Positions 45,266 to 54,446 of a stretch of 64,000 nucleotides of DNA are shown here, in pieces. The DNA lies in contig NZ_NINX01000044.1 of NCBI RefSeq assembly GCF_002188635.1, forward strand, positions 1 to 64,000, given 5' to 3'. Position numbers and translations under genes: made by a program. Position 1 is the first letter of the stretch. Every line of letters begins with the position of its first letter. The notes under the pieces were generated by a model that made no database searches, was not told the origin of the DNA, and was given only the letters and a program-made list of their open reading frames with translations. The stretch is from Pigmentiphaga sp. NML030171 (GTDB taxonomy: Bacteria > Pseudomonadota > Gammaproteobacteria > Burkholderiales > Burkholderiaceae_B).

Positions 45266-46437
45266 GACAAACGCTTTGAATCTTGAACGATTTTTACACT
45301 AATTAAGTAAGCTAAACAAAGCCATAGCATATAGCTCTGCATAACAGTGAAAGCGGAAAATGAAAAAATAAACTCCGCGACAAATATCAAGTAAACACTC
45401 AAAGCATATGGGTTATTAATAATTTTTTTCCGCAACGCTTGGCCAGCCTGCCACATCAACGCACAATAAAACAGCAATGTCAGTGGAGCCCCAAAAATAA
45501 TCACCATTCCGAAAGGCGAGAAATGAATAGTGCTATCCGTTTGCCCATTAATGTCAATAGCAGCACCTAAACCGTAACCAGTTAGCCAGCCATACTCATG
45601 TCGCCCCAGGTAGAACAATGCGGCCTCCAACTCGTCAACTCGACCCGCAGTCGCCATATTCCAATCTACAGCGTCTCCTGAAGTGAATTGAGAAAATCGT
45701 GCCAAGATGCTTTCGGGAAGAAATCCACCGGTTACAACAAGAAGTGCCGCACCAATACTAAAAAAAACAAAAAAAACCAATTTTTGCATCTGCCCTTGGC
45801 GGAATAGGACCACCAAATACACTAACGCCATTACCACCATGGACATCATTGCCCCACGCTTACCCGAGGCGATGATTGCTACCACAGAGAGCAACGCATA
45901 AGCCCATCTCTTAAAAGCGAGACCGTAAGCAAGGGAAATAAAACTAGCCGTGTTTTGCAGGCCGAAATACACCCCTAAACCAGATGCTGCCGCAAGATGC
46001 ATGAAAGAGGCAGCCCCTAAACTGAAAACCAGCGCTAGCCGCGCGATGCTTCCTAAGATCCTATTTACGGTCGCCACATAGGCGAATGAACTTGTCGTAA
46101 AGAAGAGGATAGTAAATAAACAAAAAAGCAAACGGAGTAGATTGCCTGCGATATCAATAATATCCCCTCCATGAACGATGGTCATGACAGATGCGGCTGC
46201 CATCATTATGACCAATAATGCGGCGAGGGGTGGGGTAGGCCTTTCTACATAGGGCGAAAAAATCCCGGCCATCAATAGGAGCACTAGAGCAGGAAAGCCA
46301 AAATAAAATACATAAGCTCCAATATCGTAGCTTAACCGTGTTACCTTTAGAACATGGAACACCGGTCCGAGCACACTTAGAGCTAGCGCAAGATATAGCG
46401 CATACCGCAGAGTAATATGCAAGCGCGCCAGTTTCAA
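45262..46437 (-). CDS. wzy: O-antigen/capsule polymerase Wzy
   Basis: A 391-residue inner-membrane protein with about ten to twelve hydrophobic segments and a larger periplasmic loop near FTSGDAVDWNMATAGRVDEL, where RVDELEAALFYLGRHEYGWLTGYGLG shows the Wzy_C-like R...G.G pattern. It polymerises lipid-linked repeat units. I chose the TTG at 46437: it overlaps the wzx stop as TTGA and has GAAGGA seven bases before it, while the frame's ATG at 46506 lies deep inside wzx. Neighbouring wzx and wzc support the call; primary sequence alone is poorly conserved in this family. Confidence 0.82.
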   Translation of the reverse strand: MKLARLHITLRYALYLALALSVLGPVFHVLKVTRLSYDIGAYVFYFGFPALVLLLMAGIFSPYVERPTPPLAALLVIMMAAASVMTIVHGGDIIDIAGNLLRLLFCLFTILFFTTSSFAYVATVNRILGSIARLALVFSLGAASFMHLAAASGLGVYFGLQNTASFISLAYGLAFKRWAYALLSVVAIIASGKRGAMMSMVVMALVYLVVLFRQGQMQKLVFFVFFSIGAALLVVTGGFLPESILARFSQFTSGDAVDWNMATAGRVDELEAALFYLGRHEYGWLTGYGLGAAIDINGQTDSTIHFSPFGMVIIFGAPLTLLFYCALMWQAGQALRKKIINNPYALSVYLIFVAEFIFSFSAFTVMQSYMLWLCLAYLISVKIVQDSKRLS

Positions 46438-47747
46438 CGCAATTTCCTTCTCATCAACTGATAACTTATGGAAATAAATAACCCGGCATCTAGAACAATC
46501 ATCCACACCAGGTAGAGGACGCTGTCGGGCAAAAGACTACTTCCCGCCACAGTCCAAACGGCACTCAGCAAGACAAGTGCCGAACCCAATAATCTTTTCC
46601 ACCGTAACAACTGTCTATAAACAATGCATACTATAAGCAGAAGAACACTTATGGAAAGCGCCATTGAAATTGGCTGTGACACCCCAGCTGCCGCCGCGCC
46701 AATTAACGTAAGCCACGCTATACAAAGGCCGCTGCCGTGAAGCAGCACTGATCTCGACGATACGGCAAAGGTTCTGCTGGAAACGAGCCCAAGGAACGAA
46801 ACGCCCATTACAGAAGCATATGCTAGTCCCATTCCCACTGTTTCAATCCCTTTCACATGTGGGAGAAAGGGGGCAACAATCGAGCAACAAACGGCAAGCC
46901 AACCGATTACATAATTAAGGCGTGCCCATTCGTCGACCACCCAATTTTCCGCAATATGATCTGCGGCGAGAACCTTAGGTAAAGCCCAGATATAGGCAGA
47001 GGAACTTAGCATTGATAATGCAGCTCCAAGGACAGATCCAATGCCAGATAAACCCGAAGCAGCAAGGCCAAAAGCGGTCGGCATCACAATACGATCGCCA
47101 TGCTGACTCGCAACCTGCAAAAAATTTCTTAGAATTTGAGGCCCGCCAATTCCAGTTATTTTTTTTATTGGAAAAGAAAAGCGGAAGCGTTTAGGGATAA
47201 CGGCCATGCAAAGAGCAATTCGAAGCAGCTCCTTAACAACCATCACCGACAAAAAAAACTGAAGTGCATAGTAAGCTGCCAGCAATGCAGCAACGTTTAA
47301 TAAGGCATCGACGATAGAAATCCTAAGGAGAACATCACCGCGCTGATGTACTCTAACTAGGACAGAGCAATTACCTGAGGCTGCGAATACAAGAGAATAA
47401 AGAGAAAGCAATACAGCAGAAGAAAGAGACAGAACCTCAAGGAAGACCACCGTCCCCAGCGTTATAGTGAAAGCCAGTATCGCTGTTCCTCCAATGTAAA
47501 GTAGAACAGCGTCTAGCAGTGCTTGGCGTTTGGCTTCGTTATCCGAGGGGCCCAATTGCAGCAACGCAGTAGCAGGGCTTGGAATGCAAGCCAGAGCCAA
47601 TTGAATACTCGCTCGCGTCGCTAGCCAGAGTCCAACAAAACCAAGGCCGGCACTTAGCGCCAGCACTGCCGGGGTGGCTACGTTCGATGCTGCGGGCAGC
47701 ATCGTACTGACTAGGATCACCCCCCTTCGCCATAAACGCGATTCCAT
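46434..47747 (-). CDS. wzx: Polysaccharide flippase Wzx
   Basis: A 437-residue membrane protein with about twelve transmembrane segments and few charges, of the MATE/MVF-like polysaccharide transporter type. It would flip undecaprenyl-linked repeat units to the periplasm. The N-terminus LWRRGVILVSTMLPAASNVATP and the GGPQILRNFLQVASQHGDRIVMP segment fit Wzx proteins. It lies between wzc and wzy in the export operon. Start at the ATG 47747 is the only sensible choice; it is 11 bases from the wzc stop. Confidence 0.85.
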   Translation of the reverse strand: MESRLWRRGVILVSTMLPAASNVATPAVLALSAGLGFVGLWLATRASIQLALACIPSPATALLQLGPSDNEAKRQALLDAVLLYIGGTAILAFTITLGTVVFLEVLSLSSAVLLSLYSLVFAASGNCSVLVRVHQRGDVLLRISIVDALLNVAALLAAYYALQFFLSVMVVKELLRIALCMAVIPKRFRFSFPIKKITGIGGPQILRNFLQVASQHGDRIVMPTAFGLAASGLSGIGSVLGAALSMLSSSAYIWALPKVLAADHIAENWVVDEWARLNYVIGWLAVCCSIVAPFLPHVKGIETVGMGLAYASVMGVSFLGLVSSRTFAVSSRSVLLHGSGLCIAWLTLIGAAAAGVSQPISMALSISVLLLIVCIVYRQLLRWKRLLGSALVLLSAVWTVAGSSLLPDSVLYLVWMIVLDAGLFISISYQLMRRKLR

Positions 47748-47758
47748 AAGCCGAGCGT

Positions 47759-50014
47759 TTAGCGCTTATCCTCATCGGCTTCATAGGCGTAGGCTACATA
47801 GCGATATCTCGCATAACGGCCGCCATAACCATATTTACCTACACTCGCACGCAGGCCATTGAATATGACCCCAGCCACCGCAGAGCCAGCTTGCTGTAGG
47901 CGTTTCGTTGATTCCTGCAACTCGCCAATCGTAGTTCTTTCTGACCTCGCCACCAGAAAAATTGCATCTACCTTTGTGGCCAGTGCGCTTGTATCCGCCG
48001 CGACAAGCACTGGCGGAGTATCAATAACGACTATGTCGTATTCTTGCTTCAGGAACTCCAAGGCGCGGCTTAGGGCCGGGGAAAGCAACAGCTCACCCGG
48101 ATTTGGCGGCAAGGCACCGGTTGGAATAAAGTCCACACCACTCATCACATCCTTTCGGATCGCATCTTGCGCGGTGATATTTCCTGCCAGCAGTTCACTA
48201 AGTCCATTATCCCTAGAGATAGAAAAATACTGATGCAAATACCCCTTCCGCATATCCGCATCAATTAAAAGTACCTTCTTTCCACTATTAGCAAGAACAG
48301 CAGCAAAATTTGACGATAGGAATGATTTACCGACACCAGGGGCTGGACCGGTAATCAAAATAACTTGATTGCTCGTATCAGCCAGCGTAAACTGCATCGC
48401 GGTCCGCAGGCTACGCAATGCTTCAATCGCGGGTTCGCTAGGATAGAATTGAGCAAGAACGCCACCATACTTGTTCTTCCCCTTTAGATGTCCCGAAATT
48501 TCGCGCTGACGATCACTGAATGGAATCGTAGCGTAGACGTTCAGTCCCGCCTTACTCTCAATGTCGTGCGGATCGGTAACCCCGCCAAATAATGCATGAC
48601 GAATAAATGCGATAACCGTACCAGCAAAGACACCAAGGAAAAGTGAAAATAATATTGCAAGCAGGCGCTTGGGACGAACCGGAACCTCGGGAACAACTGC
48701 GTCATCGACTAAGCGAACGTTGCCAATACGACCTGCTTTAACGAGACGAAGTCTCTGGGTTTCATTGAGCAGAGATGCGTAGAGGTCAGTACTAACCTTT
48801 ACATCTCTAGTCAATCGCAGCACGTCTTGCTCAAGATTCGGCAACTGTTTAATACTACCTGTCAGCTGATCAAGCTGCTTATTAAGAGCAGCAATTTGTG
48901 TGTCAATAGCGCGAATTGAAGGATGTTCTTGCGTGAACCGCGTTAGTAGTTCTTTCTTATTCTGTTCGAGATTAAATAGAGTAGTTTTTGTTTCAACGGA
49001 TCGCTGCAACAGCAGGCTTGCTTCTTCGCCTAAATTAATAGTCCCTCGCTGGTTGCGAAGTTGGTTATAGCGTTCCTCCGCCTGCTCTACTTCTTTCTTG
49101 AGAGTAGGTAGCTGTTTATCCAAGAACTCAAGAGATTTCTCTGCCTCGGCCGAACGACGCTCAACGTTCTGAGTGATGTATTGCTTCCCAATCTCACTTA
49201 AAATTTGTGCTGTGCGAACAGGATCCGTGCCTTCTAATGTTGCTCCTATTACGCCAGACTGCTTTCCCTTCTCCGAGATATCAAGACTAGCCTGCAATTC
49301 TCTAATGGTTAGAAGTCGCGAAAAGCTTGCTATTTCAAACTTCGCACCGGCCTTGGCGTCGAGACGGGACACGATAATAGTAATTGGGCCAACATTCGTC
49401 TCTAGTGTCTCGCGCTGGCCCACCCGTCCTTTGACTTCTCCATTAAACCCCTCGCTCACCAACGAGTACTCTCCAGCTCCTGCGGCGGTCAGCTCTATGA
49501 TTTTCCCTTGTAACGCCACTGGCACTTCGAGCTCGTCAACAGCGATTTGCTCACTTCCCCAAACGTATCCGCCGTAGCCGAATATCCCCGGAGTTGACAG
49601 ATCCGTTTTTTTGGATGCCCACCACTCACCGAATATTGGAAAATATTTTGGCCGAGCCAGGATAGTTAGCTTTAAATTATCAACAGCTTCCGCTACGACC
49701 AAACGAGATCTAAGTATCTCCAATTCTGCGCTTGCAGCAGTTTTGCCAGTGAGAGCGTCCGCTGTCTCTCCTAAAAGACCCCGGACCCCAACTTGACCAT
49801 CTTCAACTTGGATTAACAGATCCGACTGATAAATTGGCTTCGTGAGGTATGCGTACGCAATGCCAGCGGCAAGAAAAAGTGCCGTGACAATACTGATAAC
49901 CCACTTATTCTCTAAAATAATATCGAGATAATGAGCCAGAATCGCATGATCGGATTGCAACTCATTGGCAACAACGGACGTTTGGTTCATATCTGCAGTC
50001 GTAAATTTGGTCAT
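47759..50014 (-). CDS. wzc: Polysaccharide co-polymerase and BY-kinase Wzc
   Basis: A 751-residue inner-membrane tyrosine autokinase controlling chain length and export. Order: cytoplasmic N-terminus, membrane segment in WVISIVTALFLAAGIAYAYL, long periplasmic coiled-coil domain, second membrane segment with LLAILFSLFLGVFAGTVIAF, then the kinase with Walker A GPAPGVGKSFLSS, Walker A' VLLIDADMRKG and Walker B IVVIDTPPVL. The tail GKYGYGGRYARYRYVAYAYE holds seven tyrosines for autophosphorylation. Start at 50014 shares one base with the wzb stop; 49990 is an alternative. Wzb is its phosphatase, Wza its channel partner. Confidence 0.94.
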   Translation of the reverse strand: MTKFTTADMNQTSVVANELQSDHAILAHYLDIILENKWVISIVTALFLAAGIAYAYLTKPIYQSDLLIQVEDGQVGVRGLLGETADALTGKTAASAELEILRSRLVVAEAVDNLKLTILARPKYFPIFGEWWASKKTDLSTPGIFGYGGYVWGSEQIAVDELEVPVALQGKIIELTAAGAGEYSLVSEGFNGEVKGRVGQRETLETNVGPITIIVSRLDAKAGAKFEIASFSRLLTIRELQASLDISEKGKQSGVIGATLEGTDPVRTAQILSEIGKQYITQNVERRSAEAEKSLEFLDKQLPTLKKEVEQAEERYNQLRNQRGTINLGEEASLLLQRSVETKTTLFNLEQNKKELLTRFTQEHPSIRAIDTQIAALNKQLDQLTGSIKQLPNLEQDVLRLTRDVKVSTDLYASLLNETQRLRLVKAGRIGNVRLVDDAVVPEVPVRPKRLLAILFSLFLGVFAGTVIAFIRHALFGGVTDPHDIESKAGLNVYATIPFSDRQREISGHLKGKNKYGGVLAQFYPSEPAIEALRSLRTAMQFTLADTSNQVILITGPAPGVGKSFLSSNFAAVLANSGKKVLLIDADMRKGYLHQYFSISRDNGLSELLAGNITAQDAIRKDVMSGVDFIPTGALPPNPGELLLSPALSRALEFLKQEYDIVVIDTPPVLVAADTSALATKVDAIFLVARSERTTIGELQESTKRLQQAGSAVAGVIFNGLRASVGKYGYGGRYARYRYVAYAYEADEDKR

Positions 50015-50451
50015 CACTGTAATTTCTTCAATCGTCCGACCCAATGATCGACACCCGAGTTAATGAGAGCAAAGCATTCCTCAAACTCCTTCTGGCCGAG
50101 TTTATATGGATCAAAAATCCCCGTCCTCTGATCGGGCATAAGGAGGAAAACTTTTCCCCTCACAGTGGGAAATAACGCCAACAATTCTCGGCGCTGTTCC
50201 TCATCCATGACAAGTATGAGGTTCGAAGCTTCAACTTTTGCTCGATCAAGTTGGCGCGCTCGATGATCGCTTATATTTATGCCAGCATTTTCCAGAACTT
50301 TAATAGCTAAAGGGTCCGCACCTCTCCCTACCAAAGCCCCTAACCCCGCAGAGTTACACTCAATCCCTGGCAACCGAGATCTCAATAGACCTGCAGCCAT
50401 TGGGCTACGGCAAATATTTCCAATACAAACACTTAAAATAGAATTAATCAT
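50014..50451 (-). CDS. wzb: Low-molecular-weight protein-tyrosine phosphatase Wzb
   Basis: A 145-residue phosphatase that dephosphorylates Wzc. The active-site loop SVCIGNICRSP holds the nucleophile Cys9 and Arg15, and the general acid is Asp114 in IFDPYKLG. It sits between wza and wzc with ATGA and TGATG overlaps, the standard Wzy-dependent capsule/EPS arrangement. Confidence 0.94.
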   Translation of the reverse strand: MINSILSVCIGNICRSPMAAGLLRSRLPGIECNSAGLGALVGRGADPLAIKVLENAGINISDHRARQLDRAKVEASNLILVMDEEQRRELLALFPTVRGKVFLLMPDQRTGIFDPYKLGQKEFEECFALINSGVDHWVGRLKKLQ

Positions 50452-51611
50452 TGCTGGACGGTGCGGGCACCAATGAACGTGGTATTCAAGCCCGGCAATA
50501 AATTACTAATAAAGCGGTTCCATCTAACAATCGGAGCGCTATCCACATAAACAACATCTTTGCGCTTCAACTCAAATTGCTCGGCCAACGCAAGAGCAGT
50601 AGGTGAACTTCCGTCAAGATGAAACACTTCAGGTAGACTCAAATCTGGCTGATAGCGGACGACGTATATGTGCTTAGGATCACTTGACACTGGATTCACC
50701 CCACCGGCATCTCCAAGCGCTTCATTGAGCGAAAGACGTCCATTACGGAGAGTAACTGTAGTCGGCTTCGTCACTTCGCCGACAACAAATACCTTGTTCT
50801 CTTCTCGCGCCACAACCTTAATAACATCGCCATTTTTTAAACTGATCTGTGTAGGGTCGACGCCTGCATCCAGTAGCTGTGGGATGTTAACTAAGTAAGT
50901 GGCTCCACCTCTCGTCAACATTACTTGACTTCTGTCACCACTAGGCAAAATCCCGCCCGCGGCATTAAGAGCTTCCACCAACGAGGTCGTTACATCAGTA
51001 ATAGGTAGCACACCGGGAGTTCGCACTTCACCGTCGACATAAACCCTCTGGCTACGAAAACCTGTCACCCGAACTGTCACTTGTGGATCACGGATAACTT
51101 TCGCAAGAGCAGTGGCAAGTCTTAATTGGGCTTCGTTTATGCTTAAACCGGTAACTTTTACTGCGCCAGCATAAGGAAACTGTACCGTGCCCGTTTCGGA
51201 TACAACATACCCCTGAGGAGTCGATCCCGCTCCAGAGGTCGGCAACTGAACAGAAGCACCGCCTATGTTGTACGTTTGCGTGGGAAGCACCAACTCAGGG
51301 TGATCCCAAACAACGATTGACAAGATATCACCGGGACCTATTCGATAGCTCTTAGCTCTATCAGCGAGAAACTCTATGCCAAGTCTCTTGATATTTTTCT
51401 TTTCATCTGCGATCTGCTCCTGATTTCTCTTGATGACCGCTAGCGTAATAGGGGTAACGGTAGGCACAGTAGTGGGATCATCAGGGACGACCGGCTCGTC
51501 GGGAGAAAAACGCATTCCAGGCGCGAACGCACACCCTCCTAGCAGGAGCGTAGAAACCAAAATTACAAGACAGCTGCCAGATTTTATTCGCTCAAGGCAG
51601 GAGAAGCGCAT
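50448..51611 (-). CDS. wza: Outer-membrane polysaccharide export lipoprotein Wza
   Basis: A 387-residue export channel protein. The lipoprotein signal ends with LLLGGC (Cys27). YRIGPGDILSIVVWDHPELV is the PES domain signature, followed by two SLBB domains (RVYVDGEVRTPGVLPITD and KVFVVGEVTKPTTVTLRNG). The C-terminal helix for the outer-membrane pore is near VRWNRFISNLLPGLN. It overlaps wzb by ATGA and follows wzi by 33 bases. It exports polymer together with Wzc. Confidence 0.94.
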   Translation of the reverse strand: MRFSCLERIKSGSCLVILVSTLLLGGCAFAPGMRFSPDEPVVPDDPTTVPTVTPITLAVIKRNQEQIADEKKNIKRLGIEFLADRAKSYRIGPGDILSIVVWDHPELVLPTQTYNIGGASVQLPTSGAGSTPQGYVVSETGTVQFPYAGAVKVTGLSINEAQLRLATALAKVIRDPQVTVRVTGFRSQRVYVDGEVRTPGVLPITDVTTSLVEALNAAGGILPSGDRSQVMLTRGGATYLVNIPQLLDAGVDPTQISLKNGDVIKVVAREENKVFVVGEVTKPTTVTLRNGRLSLNEALGDAGGVNPVSSDPKHIYVVRYQPDLSLPEVFHLDGSSPTALALAEQFELKRKDVVYVDSAPIVRWNRFISNLLPGLNTTFIGARTVQQ

Positions 51612-51644
51612 AAAAAAATCCCAAAAAATATGCCTACAGGCATT

Positions 51645-53141
51645 TTACATAATCGCCAACGGATAATTTACAGAGAGCCCCACATTGAAGGCATTGCCTA
51701 CACTACCTTTCTGAGCCTTCACCAACTGAGCCACAAGTTTTAACTGTGCCGCGCCGTATTGCCAGCCATAAGACACCTCACTACCCCATAGTTTCCCGGC
51801 GCGCGGGAAAGCTTGGTTCACAGGCTCGTTTATAACGTTTGGCTCGGCGTGAAAAATTCGCACTGAGAATTTTGAATAGTAGTTATAATCCCTAGGGGCA
51901 ATCGATAGCGACGCAGAATAAACGCGGCCCGAACCACCTAAAAAATGGGCGATAGGCAACCCGTCGTGATAAAGGCCATTTCGGTAAATGCTATGACGAT
52001 ATGCAACGCCTGTTTGCCCATCCGACAAGCCAAAAAAGCGTCGTACAGTCGTATCAGCCCCCTCCAAAGTCCATTGAACTCGGCTAGATCCGACAATATG
52101 TTTAAACTGGGCACCGATCTGCAGGATATGTTTTGAAGGCAGCATCCCCGCCTCGTCTTCACCAGCCAATTGCGAGTAAAGGACGACTGGATTACCCATG
52201 AGGGAAAATCGATATCGTATATCGATACCAGCTAATTCGTTACCTGGGTCTGCCGATTTTCCCAGATCATTTGAATTACCAGTAAGCGCATCCCACACCG
52301 CGCCGAAGCCGTTTCTCCGACCGCTCCCGCCCCATTGAATGAATCTCGAAACGCCAATTTCGAGGCCGTCGACAGGACGAAAGAAACCTCGCATATTAAG
52401 AACGCGAACACCCGGCACTGCAGTATCGTGTGCCATCTGCCCAACAAATAAATCATAACCCCAGGGGCCGATCCAACTCAGCCACGGCGACTCAAAAGGT
52501 ACGTACTTTCCTCGTTGAAGCCCAATTCCTGGGATAGCTGTGGCCGAATTGCCCCATATCAGGCTCCCATGTTGCCCGGGGCCCCACCAATGCGAAATTT
52601 GGCCTGCATATAGCACTTGTCCCAGGCCCGCTGCAGCAATGTAGCTCCCTTCCAAATTAATTTTCGACTGCTTGCTGGTTAACGGGTCGATCAAATAATT
52701 AATTTGAACACGCCCTGCAATCGACTCGCCTCCGCCGCGGACATAGACCGCACCTACGCCTTTTCCCTTCGCTGTCGAAGAAAAATCGGTTTGCGGCAGA
52801 GCCTTCGCATTTAGCTTCGCAGCCACTCCGAACACGGTGACCTTTTGTCGTTCTATATATTTCTTGACACTAAGCAGCGCATGAACATCACTAGGAGACA
52901 AATTACTCTTGCGTGCACCACTGAGTGCGTCTTCTAGGACAGACAAAGGCAATGGCCACGTCGAAGTCGAGACATTTTGGACGATGTTTCGATCCATAAG
53001 CCATTCTAAGTCCTCACGCAACCCTTGGTCCCCCGCCTCAATCATATCTGCGCGTTGGGCATTTGCATTCCATGGGATGCACACAAACAAAAGAGCCCAT
53101 GGACACACTAGAATTCCTATTCTTCGGGCGAGTTCAGTCAC
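51645..53141 (-). CDS. wzi: Capsule assembly outer-membrane protein Wzi
   Basis: A 498-residue outer-membrane beta-barrel lectin of the Caps_assemb_Wzi family that anchors polymer on the cell surface. A signal peptide (IGILVCPWALLFVCIPWNANA) is followed by a small helical part and strand-rich barrel with SHWWGPGQHGSLIWGNSATA and PGIGLQRGKYVPFESPWLSW. The frame opens at a GTG at 53219; I chose the third of three tandem GTG codons (53141) because AGAAGG lies 8 bases before it and the signal peptide starts there. It leads the export operon. Its presence suggests a surface-attached capsule, not just LPS. Confidence 0.87.
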   Translation of the reverse strand: MTELARRIGILVCPWALLFVCIPWNANAQRADMIEAGDQGLREDLEWLMDRNIVQNVSTSTWPLPLSVLEDALSGARKSNLSPSDVHALLSVKKYIERQKVTVFGVAAKLNAKALPQTDFSSTAKGKGVGAVYVRGGGESIAGRVQINYLIDPLTSKQSKINLEGSYIAAAGLGQVLYAGQISHWWGPGQHGSLIWGNSATAIPGIGLQRGKYVPFESPWLSWIGPWGYDLFVGQMAHDTAVPGVRVLNMRGFFRPVDGLEIGVSRFIQWGGSGRRNGFGAVWDALTGNSNDLGKSADPGNELAGIDIRYRFSLMGNPVVLYSQLAGEDEAGMLPSKHILQIGAQFKHIVGSSRVQWTLEGADTTVRRFFGLSDGQTGVAYRHSIYRNGLYHDGLPIAHFLGGSGRVYSASLSIAPRDYNYYSKFSVRIFHAEPNVINEPVNQAFPRAGKLWGSEVSYGWQYGAAQLKLVAQLVKAQKGSVGNAFNVGLSVNYPLAIM

Positions 53142-53532
53142 CACCACAGCCTTCTGACAAACTCCCAACCCCGACAGAGGAACGCGGGGAAAGGATTTCT
53201 TTGTTGGAATCTTGCACACAGCAAGGATAGATGAGTCAAGCCTCCAGAGCGAGCCTCAGGCAGAGGCCCAAAGGCGTCGAACGTTACCATGAAAGCCGTG
53301 ATGTCCCAATGACGCTTAATTTATATAACATTTTTTTGCTGCGACAATCGCTCTATTTTAGTGTATACGCCTCGCCCTTGAGAAATCACCTGAGCCGCCT
53401 CAGGGAATTGCGAACATTCGTTACAAACATCAAGGGGAGCGTAACAGCTGCATAACGTCCAGCATGGCAACCAATGCCCGGAGCTCACTGGGGTAACATC
53501 GATCCATTCAACAATTCCACGTTCAAGCCCCT
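53142..53532. promoter_or_regulatory. Divergent region between wzi and galU
   Basis: About 390 AT-rich bases without a recognisable gene, separating the minus-strand export operon from plus-strand galU. It includes one plausible sigma-70 promoter for wzi, listed separately. No JUMPstart/ops sequence was found in either direction. Confidence 0.4.
53320..53347 (-). promoter_or_regulatory. Candidate sigma-70 promoter of the wzi export operon
   Basis: On the minus strand TTGTCG (53347-53342) and TATAAA (53325-53320) are spaced by 16 bases within an A/T-rich run, a good match to -35 and -10 elements. It would give a leader of about 170 bases before wzi. Confidence 0.45.
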
Positions 53533-54375
53533 ATGAAGCCAATTCGCACTGCCGTCTTCCCTGTGGCCGGCCTCGGGACCCGGTTCCTCCCTGCGACCAA
53601 GGCAATGCCGAAGGAGATGCTGCCAGTCATCGACAAACCCCTAATCCAGTACGCCGTCGAGGAAGCAGTCGCTGCAGGGATCACTACCATGGTATTTATT
53701 ACCGGGCGAAACAAGCGAGCGATCGAAGACCACTTTGACACAATCCCGGAACTAGAGGCAGAGCTAGTGGCCAAGCACAAGGTCGAGTTGCTCCGAACGG
53801 TTAAGAACATTATTCCGTCTACTGTGAACTGCATCTACATCCGCCAGCCCGCCCCTCTTGGCCTCGGACACGCGGTACTCTGCGCCGAACCGGTAGTTGG
53901 CAATAGCCCTTTTGCTGTGCTCCTCGCCGATGACCTTATCGATGCGAACGTTCCGGTTACCAAGCAGCTCGTGGAGGCCGCCATGGCCAATGACGGTAGT
54001 GTGCTAGGTGTACAGGACGTGGTTCGTGAAGACACCTCCAAGTATGGCATCGTCGATACTCACCAGAATACAGGCCAAACGGCACAGGTGTTCAGCATGG
54101 TGGAGAAGCCGGCTCCGGAGGACGCCCCGTCCACGCTGGCGGTGGTGGGCCGCTATGTGCTTGAAGGCGAGATATTCGATCACTTGCGTACGTTGGGCAA
54201 GGGCGCCGGCGGCGAGATCCAGTTGACGGACGGGATCGCGGCGCTGATGCAGGCCAAGCGCAAGGTGTTCGCGCATCGCTATGACGGCAAGCGTTACGAC
54301 TGCGGCAGCAAGACGGGGCTGTTCGAGGCCACGGTCGCGCTGGGCAGGAAGTATCACGGTTTCGAAGTGAAGTAA
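53533..54375 (+). CDS. galU: UTP-glucose-1-phosphate uridylyltransferase GalU
   Basis: Makes UDP-glucose, precursor of core and capsule sugars. The 280-residue enzyme has [20 protein letters not shown], the nucleotide loop, [41 protein letters not shown] metal site and [12 protein letters not shown]. The first two thirds use mixed, AT-tolerant codons (for example CTA and GGA), whereas from about 54090 codons become almost uniformly G/C-ending like the following genes. This suggests a recombination junction inside galU. A hairpin follows the stop. Confidence 0.94.
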   Translation: MKPIRTAVFPVAGLGTRFLPATKAMPKEMLPVIDKPLIQYAVEEAVAAGITTMVFITGRNKRAIEDHFDTIPELEAELVAKHKVELLRTVKNIIPSTVNCIYIRQPAPLGLGHAVLCAEPVVGNSPFAVLLADDLIDANVPVTKQLVEAAMANDGSVLGVQDVVREDTSKYGIVDTHQNTGQTAQVFSMVEKPAPEDAPSTLAVVGRYVLEGEIFDHLRTLGKGAGGEIQLTDGIAALMQAKRKVFAHRYDGKRYDCGSKTGLFEATVALGRKYHGFEVK

Positions 54376-54385
54376 GCTGCGGCGG

Positions 54386-54407
54386 GGCCGGCCTTTGGGC
54401 GCCGGCC
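54386..54407 (+). terminator. Hairpin after galU
   Basis: GGCCGGC and GCCGGCC form a 7-bp stem around an 8-base loop 11 bases after the galU stop, followed by ATCCTTT. The T-tract is weak. It may end the galU transcript before lptG. Confidence 0.4.
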
Positions 54408-54446
54408 ATCCTTTACACTAACGGGCCGCCCGTTTCTCTATACGCC

